Origin: an uncultured Croceitalea sp.
GTDB lineage: Bacteria > Bacteroidota > Bacteroidia > Flavobacteriales > Flavobacteriaceae
DNA length: 64,000 nt
Assembly: GCA_947494805.1 (NCBI GenBank)
Contig: CANLWK010000003.1
Coordinates: 1-64,000, forward strand
Reading direction: 5' to 3'
The notes beneath the pieces were generated by a model that did not search any database, had not been told where the DNA came from, and saw only the letters and a list, made by a program, of their open reading frames with translations. Both the position numbers and the translations under genes were made by a program. Within the stretch, counting starts at the first letter, position 1. The number at the start of each line of letters is the position of its first letter. Shown piece after piece: positions 9,404 to 16,969 of the stretch.

Positions 9404-9444
9404 GTTTTGTTACCTGGGTTACCGATTAACTTTTAGTGATTTTG

Positions 9445-9453
9445 TACCTTTGC
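9445..9453 (+). promoter_or_regulatory. -7 box of the DUF983 gene
   Basis: TAccTTTGC matches the Bacteroidota -7 element exactly and ends 14 bases before the ATG at 9468, so the leader would be only about 10 bases. It lies after the divergent ABC-F start, which argues against longer upstream starts for the DUF983 protein. Confidence 0.45.
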
Positions 9454-9467
9454 ACAAACCGTTGCAA

Positions 9468-9857
9468 ATGTTAAAAAAAGGAACCAAACTGTACAGTATT
9501 TTAACAGGAAGTTGCCCAAAGTGCCATTCTGAAAGTATGTATCAGAACACCAATCCGTATAACATTTCACAACTCTTCAAAATGCATGAGCGCTGTTCGC
9601 ATTGCCATACTAAATATAAAATGGAGCCCTCATTTTTTTATGGTGCCATGTACGTCAGTTATGCCGTTGGTATTGCTTTTGCCATAGCCGCTTTTGTAAT
9701 CGCATTTTTATTGATTGGCACCACACTAACCAACACATTTATTGCCATTGTACTGACCATGATTGTTTTTATGCCCATTATCATAAGATTATCGCGAAAT
9801 ATTTGGATCAATCTTTTCTTTAGATATGATCCAACTTTGAAAAATCAGACGGCGTAA
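9468..9857 (+). CDS. DUF983 family zinc-ribbon membrane protein
   Basis: I start the gene at the ATG at 9468 (129 residues, 'MLKKGTKLYSILTG'), because the open frame continues upstream only as an antisense shadow of the ABC-F gene. Residues 16-19 (CPKC) and 43-46 (CSHC) form a zinc ribbon typical of DUF983. Two hydrophobic segments follow, with 'SYAVGIAFAIAAFVIAFLL' and 'FIAIVLTMIVFMPIIIRL'. The function of the family is unknown. The 3' end overlaps the convergent FAD oxidoreductase gene by 13 bases. Confidence 0.85.
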   Translation: MLKKGTKLYSILTGSCPKCHSESMYQNTNPYNISQLFKMHERCSHCHTKYKMEPSFFYGAMYVSYAVGIAFAIAAFVIAFLLIGTTLTNTFIAIVLTMIVFMPIIIRLSRNIWINLFFRYDPTLKNQTA

Positions 9858-10909
9858 TACTTTTTATTGAATCTTTCGATATCTATTTCCTTATCAAGTG
9901 AGGTACCTTGTTCAATATATTTGAACAACTGCTCTGAAACATATGGGGCGATTAGTACGCCTCTAGAACCTAAGCCATTGAGTACATAAACATTTTTATG
10001 TTCTGGGTGCCTCCCCAAAAGTGGTCGTCTATCTGCTACGGTAGGTCGTACACCAGCAACATGGTCCACTATTTCAAAATCAACCTTTAAAAAAGTCCTC
10101 AATTTGGTCAATAGCTCTTCTTTTGAGGCTTCTGTTGGAATATTGGTTTTATCCTTCCATTTATAAGTTGCTCCGACCCGATACAAATCTTCTCCTATGG
10201 GAATTATAAAAACTGCGGACTTTATCACAGCTTCTTCCTGAAGCTCAACAGACTTGATGGTCAACAACTCTCCCTTGGTTCCGTTTAAAGGAAGGTAATC
10301 GAAATAAGGATTTGATTTGAGTCCGTAACCTTCTGCAAATACAATTTGCCGCACTTTTTGCCCTTTATAGACCACATGATCATCAAGTACCTGTAATGCT
10401 TGAAATTCAAAACTCTCTTGAAGTATTAAGTCATTTTCAGACAAGTACTTCTGATACAACTCGATCAATGTTTTGGTATCTACGCGCCCAGTATACCTAA
10501 CTTCCCCTAAACCAAAGGGCGCATCAATATTTGGGTTTTTATTTTCTAGGATTTTTGGGGAAAGAAAATAATCCAAATCTTTTTTGTCCGAAGCCTCAAA
10601 CCAGCCATTCTGTTCTTCGACCGAAGCAAAACGTCTTAAAACGGGAAGTTTATAGTCAAGTTTTATACATAACTTTTTTTCGAGCTGCTCGTAAAAAGGC
10701 ATAGCCAAACCCATCTGTGTACGGGCTTTCCAAGCCATCGTAAAGCGCTTGAGAATAACAGGATTGTACAACCCGCCAGCAACAATTGAAGCTTGTTGAG
10801 AACTGTTGTCCACAACTTTGAATGATTTACGGTTCTCTTCTAGTTGTTCGCAAAAAGAAATTCCTGCAAGCCCCAAACCAACGATCAAGTAATCTAGCAT
10901 AGCATACAA
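9845..10909 (-). CDS. FAD-dependent oxidoreductase (DAO family)
   Basis: About 351-354 residues. The N-terminal 'YLIVGLGLAGISFCEQL' contains the GxGxxG dinucleotide-binding loop, and the C-terminal 'VAGVRPTVADRRPLLGRHPE' and 'NGLGSRGVLIAPYVSEQL' are typical of the D-amino-acid oxidase/glycine oxidase/MnmC-C-like superfamily. A flavin-linked amine oxidation is likely; the substrate is unknown. The ATG at 10900 ('MLDYLIVG') places the Rossmann strand at the very start and is the more natural initiation than 10909. No partner gene is co-directional nearby, so it is probably transcribed alone. Confidence 0.85.
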   Translation of the reverse strand: MYAMLDYLIVGLGLAGISFCEQLEENRKSFKVVDNSSQQASIVAGGLYNPVILKRFTMAWKARTQMGLAMPFYEQLEKKLCIKLDYKLPVLRRFASVEEQNGWFEASDKKDLDYFLSPKILENKNPNIDAPFGLGEVRYTGRVDTKTLIELYQKYLSENDLILQESFEFQALQVLDDHVVYKGQKVRQIVFAEGYGLKSNPYFDYLPLNGTKGELLTIKSVELQEEAVIKSAVFIIPIGEDLYRVGATYKWKDKTNIPTEASKEELLTKLRTFLKVDFEIVDHVAGVRPTVADRRPLLGRHPEHKNVYVLNGLGSRGVLIAPYVSEQLFKYIEQGTSLDKEIDIERFNKKYYAV

Positions 10910-10963
10910 ATTTAAACTAGATTACCACAAAAAAAATTCTTGCCTTAAAGGGATTGACAAAAA

Positions 10964-10991
10964 AACGCCCCGACATTGCTGTCGGGGCGTT
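10964..10991 (-). terminator. Terminator of the gldKLMN operon
   Basis: A perfect 12-bp GC-rich stem (10964-10975 with 10980-10991) with a 4-base loop; on the minus strand it is followed by TTTTT. It lies 52 bases after the gldN stop. Confidence 0.92.
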
Positions 10992-11043
10992 ATCTTATTG
11001 AATTGGAAAATTTTATTTCTAAGATTCCGAAACAAGTTCGAAA

Positions 11044-11946
11044 TTAATAGGCCCACATGTCTTGTTCCCTATCGCGAATAGTTTCTTTTATACGATTCGC
11101 TTCAAGTAACTGAAATAAGGCATTATCAAAGACATAGTCATCGATTTCACGGTCACCATGAACGTTATCTTCTTTATAAATGACCCCGTTAAACCTTCGA
11201 GCGTTCAGCAACATATCAAAAGATATGGGCTGTGCTGAATTTCGGTTATTGAACACTTTGGCCTCATGAAGAATTTGTCTGGCACTAGGGTACCATACCC
11301 AAAACAACTCTACTTTGTTGGCGTTTGGGTCCATTGACTCATCATCAATAAAGTTAACGTCTGGCGCAACAGGGGCAATACCTAAAAGACGGTACTTCAA
11401 TTCTCCCTGACGCTTGTCAAAATACCAGATACCTTTGATACGGTACTCTTCAATATCAGCAGCGTCCAAATCTCTTTCGTTAATAAATTCACGCGAGATT
11501 TCTTCCCCTGCATTATACTGCTCGTATCCTAAATCAGTAGTATCTACTTTTCTTAGTGTTGCGGTCAAGTCATCAAAATTTCGCTTTTCAGTGAAATATG
11601 AATCCGTATAGACATCGGTTAGCTTGCCATTTCTGATGTTTTTCATCAAAACGTGATACAATGACCTTCTGTCCAAACCAATACCGATAGTATCGGTCGG
11701 ATAGTACAACGGAAAGTTGACCCGCTCATCTAAATCGATGGTCTCCCATACGGTCTTTGACCAGAGAATATCCCTGTCGTCAACATAACCGTACTCTAGG
11801 GGAGCATCATTATCTTGGGCAATCTGCTCTTCAGTCTTTTTACCAATATCCTGTGGCTTTTTGGCATTCAAGATGTTTGCCTGTGCAGCCATTGATATAG
11901 GTGCCAAACCTAACACAGCGATTACTAAAACATTTTTCCAATTCAT
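11044..11946 (-). CDS. gldN: Gliding motility / T9SS protein GldN
   Basis: Periplasmic component of the type IX secretion core, partner of GldK in the ring associated with the outer membrane. I use the ATG at 11946 (300 residues), because it begins a clean signal peptide ('MNWKNVLVIAVLGLAP') and leaves 16 bases after the gldM stop; the longer frame to 11979 would overlap gldM. The mature protein shows the GldN pattern 'DDRDILWSKTVWETIDLDER' (domain GldN/PorN) and 'VELFWVWYPSARQILH'. It is the last gene of the operon and is followed by a strong terminator. Confidence 0.95.
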   Translation of the reverse strand: MNWKNVLVIAVLGLAPISMAAQANILNAKKPQDIGKKTEEQIAQDNDAPLEYGYVDDRDILWSKTVWETIDLDERVNFPLYYPTDTIGIGLDRRSLYHVLMKNIRNGKLTDVYTDSYFTEKRNFDDLTATLRKVDTTDLGYEQYNAGEEISREFINERDLDAADIEEYRIKGIWYFDKRQGELKYRLLGIAPVAPDVNFIDDESMDPNANKVELFWVWYPSARQILHEAKVFNNRNSAQPISFDMLLNARRFNGVIYKEDNVHGDREIDDYVFDNALFQLLEANRIKETIRDREQDMWAY

Positions 11947-11962
11947 AATTAACTTTACTTTA

Positions 11963-13534
11963 TTAGTTTGTAAGCTCAACTACTACAGGAGATACTTTCT
12001 TCAATTTGTAGCTCTTGTTATTTGTAATGTAAGCTTTGATATCAAATATCTGAACTGCATCACCTCTACGTGCTCTTTTCAGGGCACCTTTTGCTTGCGC
12101 ATTCAATTTGTTACCATTTACGTTTACCGTGGGTTGACCAGGCACTTTGAACTTGAATCCGCTTACGCCGATGTTCAACTCAAAGTCAAAGTCCTCTAGC
12201 ATAGCTGTTACTGTAGAAATACCTAAGTTCTTTCTTGGCATTTTCAAGCTACCTGTTTCACCACGTACTGCACCAGATGGTCTTGGAATATCTTTGATAC
12301 GGAATGTAGCGGGTGTATTGATACGTTGTCCATCAGGTAACACACCAGATGCATTGATCGTAACCGTTCTACCCTTACCAGGATTCATCACATACTTACT
12401 ACCGCTTCTCTTAGAAAGACCGGCAGCTGAAGCCGTCACCTTGTTATCAGGTATACCAGGTATAGAAATCGTCATTGGGTTTGCAACCCCACGATATACA
12501 ACATTCATTTTATCAGCAGCAATTACAGCAGCATTTGGTTTATTGATAGTAGCGAAAGAATTTTTAACCTCAACAGGAACTTCTTTACCATCTTGCATGA
12601 ACGTTAATGTACCTGCAATTTCATGATCACCAGCACCACCGGCACCAATCAACATTTTAACACCACCAGCTTCTAATTTGTAATCTTTACCTTCGGTCAG
12701 TTTTCTGCCGTCCAATGTCAATTCGGCTTTAACCGGAGTCGATGTTTTATCGGTTTTACTTACGATAATCTTACCATCGTATCTATCTCCACTATAAAAA
12801 GCAGATTTAGATGCATCCAATGACGTTGTAAAGTTTTTCAACGATACAGCAGCAGTCAAATTACCTTCCAACAAACTTTTCAATACTTCTTGTTCAGTAG
12901 TCTTGATATCTGCTTGCAACTGGGTCAATTTTGTCAAAGAGGCCACCATTGGGAAACCTTCATAGTGATAATTGATCCAATCTTGACGTGTACCGTCGCG
13001 CTTTTCAACTTTACCTTTAGCGTCACCAGTAGAGAAACGTGTTTTTACAGCTTCCTTTATCTCACCAAACTTATTTTTTGGCAAAGCGTTGATTACACCT
13101 TCACGGTATTTATTTACAAAGTCTAAGAACTTTTTACCTTCTGGAGTCAAATTGTCTCCTTGAAAGAATTTACCATCCAAGAAATCTGACTTATCCATGA
13201 CCACATAATCCTTAGGATCTTCTAAATCTGCGGTCATTTCTGTTTTTAACTCTTGCAAATAGGCAAAATACTCACTCGAAAGTTTTTGAACGTCTTGAGC
13301 ATTTTTGTAAAGCTCACCATACTCTTCTGAGTTTTCTGAAGCTTTTGTCGCAAGACCTTCAAAAAAGTCTGCGTTACTCGCGGTCATTTTATCGTTTGAA
13401 GTCTCTAGCTTTTCATTCATCAATCCGAATGCAGCTAGCACCTCTTTACTCATATTTAAGGCCAACATCGCGATGAAGATCAAATACATTAAGTTGATCA
13501 TCTTCTGACGTGGTGTTTGTTTTCCTCCTGCCAT
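11963..13534 (-). CDS. gldM: Gliding motility / T9SS motor protein GldM
   Basis: A 523-residue inner-membrane protein. The N-terminus 'MAGGKQTPRQKMINLMYLIF' leads into a single transmembrane helix (about 14-33), followed by the long periplasmic region of four domains that spans toward the GldKN ring. With GldL it forms the proton-driven motor of type IX secretion and gliding. Gap to gldL is 46 bases and to gldN 16 bases, consistent with one transcript. Confidence 0.96.
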   Translation of the reverse strand: MAGGKQTPRQKMINLMYLIFIAMLALNMSKEVLAAFGLMNEKLETSNDKMTASNADFFEGLATKASENSEEYGELYKNAQDVQKLSSEYFAYLQELKTEMTADLEDPKDYVVMDKSDFLDGKFFQGDNLTPEGKKFLDFVNKYREGVINALPKNKFGEIKEAVKTRFSTGDAKGKVEKRDGTRQDWINYHYEGFPMVASLTKLTQLQADIKTTEQEVLKSLLEGNLTAAVSLKNFTTSLDASKSAFYSGDRYDGKIIVSKTDKTSTPVKAELTLDGRKLTEGKDYKLEAGGVKMLIGAGGAGDHEIAGTLTFMQDGKEVPVEVKNSFATINKPNAAVIAADKMNVVYRGVANPMTISIPGIPDNKVTASAAGLSKRSGSKYVMNPGKGRTVTINASGVLPDGQRINTPATFRIKDIPRPSGAVRGETGSLKMPRKNLGISTVTAMLEDFDFELNIGVSGFKFKVPGQPTVNVNGNKLNAQAKGALKRARRGDAVQIFDIKAYITNNKSYKLKKVSPVVVELTN

Positions 13535-13580
13535 GGGTTATCTAATTAGTTTTGATTAATAATTTGATTTGGGGCACCAA

Positions 13581-14231
13581 TTAGTTTTTACTCATAGCTG
13601 ACAACATACCACCGTATACACCATTCAATGATGATAGGTTAGTTGCCAAAGATTCCATTTGGTCTTTCAATGCACCTGCATTTTGAACAACTTCTTCGTT
13701 AATCGAAGCCTGTCTGCTCGCACTTTCTAGTTGCACTTTGTACAGACTGTTCAAAGATTCCATCTGAGCTGCAGCGTGTGACAATTCTTCAGAATATTTC
13801 TGAGTATGCTGAATAGCGTCAGTTGTAGGAGCGATACTTTTAGCAGCACCTTCAAAATTCTTGATACTATCACCTAAACTTGTGAACAATTCTGAATCGA
13901 TATTAGCGTCTTTCAATAAATCATCTAATTTTCTTGAAAGCAATCCTTCAGCTTCCTGAGCATCTTTTACATCGTTTTTGTTACCTTTTGACTGGCCATT
14001 TGCCAATTCTGGGTATACTAGAGACCAATCGTACTCATCGTCAACTGGTTCAAATGCACTGATGGCAAAAATTAATGCTTCGGTAATTAGACCTACTGCA
14101 AGTAATAATCCACCGGTCAGTGGTCCGAATTCCCAGTGAAGGATTTTAAATAATGCTCCGATAATTACTACCGATGCACCAAGGCCGTAGGCCATGTTAA
14201 ACAGTTTTTTTGTTGATTTTGACTGTGCCAT
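13581..14231 (-). CDS. gldL: Gliding motility / T9SS motor protein GldL
   Basis: A 216-residue protein with two N-terminal transmembrane helices (about 14-33 and 38-57, around 'LHWEFGPLTGGLLLAVGLI'), the second with the conserved glutamate ('GLITEALIFAISAFEP') thought to take part in proton flow. A cytoplasmic coiled-coil tail follows. It is the stator partner of GldM. The gap to gldK is 94 bases and AT-rich, without a recognisable terminator. Confidence 0.95.
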   Translation of the reverse strand: MAQSKSTKKLFNMAYGLGASVVIIGALFKILHWEFGPLTGGLLLAVGLITEALIFAISAFEPVDDEYDWSLVYPELANGQSKGNKNDVKDAQEAEGLLSRKLDDLLKDANIDSELFTSLGDSIKNFEGAAKSIAPTTDAIQHTQKYSEELSHAAAQMESLNSLYKVQLESASRQASINEEVVQNAGALKDQMESLATNLSSLNGVYGGMLSAMSKN

Positions 14232-14325
14232 AATTCTAATTTTAATTAAGTTATATAAATAAGTATTTGGTTACAAGGCTCGATAGTGTTCTCATTACTT
14301 TAATACTTCAAACTTTCTTTTTTCA

Positions 14326-15690
14326 TTATTGGGTAGAATCTTCCTCACCCATATAATCTTGTACGGTTCTGAAACCGATATAGCTTCGTGCCGAATCTTG
14401 GTATTCGTAATCACGTGTGCTAACTTGCAAGAAGTAAGCTACGTCTTTCCAAGAACCTCCACGTATCACTTTTCTTTTGTTTTGACCTGAGCCGGCATTC
14501 GGGTTCATGGTAGAAACATATTCGTACGCATTTGGGTCATAGCTAGAGTTTGTCCACTCTGATACGTTACCCGCCATGTTATACAAATTGTATTCGTTAG
14601 GCTCGTATGATTTTGCTTCAACGGTGTACAATGCCTGGTCTGCTGCATAATCACCACGTTGTGGCTTAAAGTTGGCCATAAAACATCCTGTATCACTGAT
14701 TACATAGGGTCCGCCCCAAGGGTATGTACCTCCTTCGATACCACCACGTGCCGCATATTCCCATTCAGCTTCGGTTGGCAATCTAAATTGATTCACAAAC
14801 TGTCTGTTTCGGCTTTTCTGATCATCGTTTTTAAATTTTGTTCTCCAGTGACAGAATGCCTTGGCTTGTTGCCAGCTTATACCCACTACGGGATATTCAC
14901 TATAAGCATCATGCCAGAAATAATCGTTGTGCATGGGCTCGTTGTACGAGTATTCGAAATCACGGATCCAAACTGTTGTATCTGGATAAATTTCAAATTC
15001 TTCGGTACGGATAAAATCTTTTCTACTTCCCGTTTTGGCCCTTGCAGCAGCTTCGATATCCATCCAATTAAATTTATATTTTAATTGTTTGACATCAATG
15101 GTACGTTGTCCATTATAAGTCTCTTCCTCGGATAAATACAAAGAGTCCATGACCTCAGCATAGTACTCATCTGGATAGTCAGATGTGTCCCATACCAAAT
15201 CAACGTCTTTGTTCAAAGCATAGCCTTCATAATAATTGTCGCCCATTCCGGCATAATTATCCAACATATACTTGTCATACACGGATAAATTGGTCGTATC
15301 AGCACTCTTAAATGCGTACTCACCAATGGTATCATCATCTTCTGGACCTAGACCCAATTCATCGGCCAAAATGGCCAATTTGGTTCTTGAAATAGAGTCT
15401 TTCACCCATTCTACAAACTGACGGTACTCACTGTTAGTGATTTCAGTATCATCCATATAAAATGAACGAACGGTGACAGTACGTGTAGGAGCGTTCATCA
15501 CTTTGGCTTGGTCTTCCTCAGCTTTACCCATTATAAATGAGCCACGGGGAATCAGTTCCATTCCATATGGTTTCTCAGGATACCATTTCTTACCCTTCAC
15601 CCCAACTAATTCACCTTTTGACCTTGAATTAGAACCACAACTTGTGATTAAAAAAACAAGTGCTAGAGATGGTAACAATAGCTTTCTCAT
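14326..15690 (-). CDS. gldK: Gliding motility / T9SS lipoprotein GldK
   Basis: A 454-residue outer-membrane lipoprotein with lipobox 'FLITSC' and acylated Cys18. The mature part is a formylglycine-generating-enzyme (sulfatase-modifying factor) fold, seen in 'GMELIPRGSFIMG', 'FRLPTEAEWEYAARGG', 'YNMAGNVSEWT' and 'VIRGGSWKD'. In GldK this fold serves a structural role in the periplasmic ring with GldN. It is the first of the four gld genes and follows the arginase-fold gene by 120 bases. A minus-strand TAttTTTG lies at 15797-15804, which would give a leader of about 100 bases. Confidence 0.96.
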   Translation of the reverse strand: MRKLLLPSLALVFLITSCGSNSRSKGELVGVKGKKWYPEKPYGMELIPRGSFIMGKAEEDQAKVMNAPTRTVTVRSFYMDDTEITNSEYRQFVEWVKDSISRTKLAILADELGLGPEDDDTIGEYAFKSADTTNLSVYDKYMLDNYAGMGDNYYEGYALNKDVDLVWDTSDYPDEYYAEVMDSLYLSEEETYNGQRTIDVKQLKYKFNWMDIEAAARAKTGSRKDFIRTEEFEIYPDTTVWIRDFEYSYNEPMHNDYFWHDAYSEYPVVGISWQQAKAFCHWRTKFKNDDQKSRNRQFVNQFRLPTEAEWEYAARGGIEGGTYPWGGPYVISDTGCFMANFKPQRGDYAADQALYTVEAKSYEPNEYNLYNMAGNVSEWTNSSYDPNAYEYVSTMNPNAGSGQNKRKVIRGGSWKDVAYFLQVSTRDYEYQDSARSYIGFRTVQDYMGEEDSTQ

Positions 15691-15810
15691 ACTTTAGGTT
15701 AAATTTTCGATTTAAGATTATAAACTGCGTAACACAAATTCATCATTCATAAAACTAATTTTTGAATAAATTATTGTACGTATACAATTTATAAATCAAA
15801 AATATTTTAT

Positions 15811-16968
15811 TTAGTTCAAGCCTTTCTTGTAGGCCTTTAGCCACCTCTCAGGAATATTTTGATTGCAAGCATCCAAATAGTCTTGTTCAGTGCAAGGTAA
15901 TAACGCAATCGAATTTGTTTTAGTATGCTCGGGTAAAATTGAAGGAACTTCTACCCACCAACGCTCTGTAACGTGGCTTTTAAAAAAGATTAGCTCCTCA
16001 GCATCGGTAGGCACTGTGAACTTGGTAAAGTCTTCATCGTTTGAACTGGGCACTTCTTTGATACGAAAGCTAAGGCCTTCGATAAAATACCAGATTATCT
16101 GTGCCGTCAACTGAAATGAAAGTGAAGTGTTCTCCATTTCATAAATACCAAAAACCCTTACTTTGTCACTTATGCCCGCGTACCTTGAGATGGCGCATAT
16201 TTCACGCCCGCCGAAACCGTTCGGTGAAAAATTTGCAGAAATACCCATTTCACTGGCCCGAACAGCACGCATATCAAGACTTACCAAATGTGCATTGCGC
16301 AAAACAGGTTCAGCAAGAGAAATGTCTGACACGATTTCACCTAGACGGTACGCATCAAAAAACAAGCGTTCCATCAAATCAATTTCTTCTTGGGCATTAA
16401 AATAGCTTTGATAGCCCAGATTGGAAAAGTTATGTAGATTGTTTGGTTTATCAGTAATAATTTTGGTCATATAAGAATTTGAAGAAATAAGTTCATCATC
16501 TTCACCAAAATCAAAACGACTATCGACAGACACGATGTTGATCATATCTTTAATCGTATCGAAGGCACGGTAGGTAGGAAAGGTAATATCTTGGGTGGCA
16601 CCTATAACAATAGGTATGATGTTTTCTTCTAAAAGTCCCCCGACAATTTCTTTGACTACAAAATAGGTATCTTCAACGGTTTCACCTGCTTCAACGTCAC
16701 CTATATCGATAATGGTCGAGTTCCAATTGCCCATCATTAAGCGATACAACTGTATACGCAGACCATCAATATCAAGTAGCTCTGGTTTTTTTTCAAAGGC
16801 ATTTCTAGATTCAAGCACCCCAAAAATTGCCACCGTGGCGTTTGCAAAAACGGGTAGCCCTTTTTTCTCGGTATGTTTGAATATGTTTTTTCCTAACGAT
16901 TGTTGGGGTAAAAATTCGGAGAACGCCAACACTTTATCACTGACGGGAACCAAAAAATCGAATGCCAT
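15811..16968 (-). CDS. Arginase/formimidoylglutamase-fold protein with degenerate metal site
   Basis: I start at the ATG at 16968 (385 residues), one base after the topA stop; the longer frame merely re-reads topA's lysine-rich tail. The protein aligns with the ureohydrolase (arginase, agmatinase, formiminoglutamase) family, but the manganese motifs are eroded. GGDHS is GATQD (123-127), DAHxD is DSRFD (149-153), and SxDxDxxDP is SLDMRAVRA (230-238). By this alignment three of six metal ligands are replaced (Gln126, Arg151, Arg234). It would be annotated as formimidoylglutamase by homology, but hydrolase activity is doubtful. Its place between topA and gldK hints at a structural or regulatory role; that is inference. 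Confidence 0.82.
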   Translation of the reverse strand: MAFDFLVPVSDKVLAFSEFLPQQSLGKNIFKHTEKKGLPVFANATVAIFGVLESRNAFEKKPELLDIDGLRIQLYRLMMGNWNSTIIDIGDVEAGETVEDTYFVVKEIVGGLLEENIIPIVIGATQDITFPTYRAFDTIKDMINIVSVDSRFDFGEDDELISSNSYMTKIITDKPNNLHNFSNLGYQSYFNAQEEIDLMERLFFDAYRLGEIVSDISLAEPVLRNAHLVSLDMRAVRASEMGISANFSPNGFGGREICAISRYAGISDKVRVFGIYEMENTSLSFQLTAQIIWYFIEGLSFRIKEVPSSNDEDFTKFTVPTDAEELIFFKSHVTERWWVEVPSILPEHTKTNSIALLPCTEQDYLDACNQNIPERWLKAYKKGLN

Positions 16969-16969
16969 A

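Noticed and set aside
9186-9467. Longer N-terminal reading of the DUF983 protein to 9186
   Set aside because: It is the antisense of the ABC-F coding region and precedes a perfect -7 box at 9445; the zinc-ribbon protein starts naturally at 9468.
16101-16405. Two overlapping plus-strand open frames inside the arginase-fold gene
   Set aside because: They are antisense shadows; the minus-strand protein matches a known fold over its full length.
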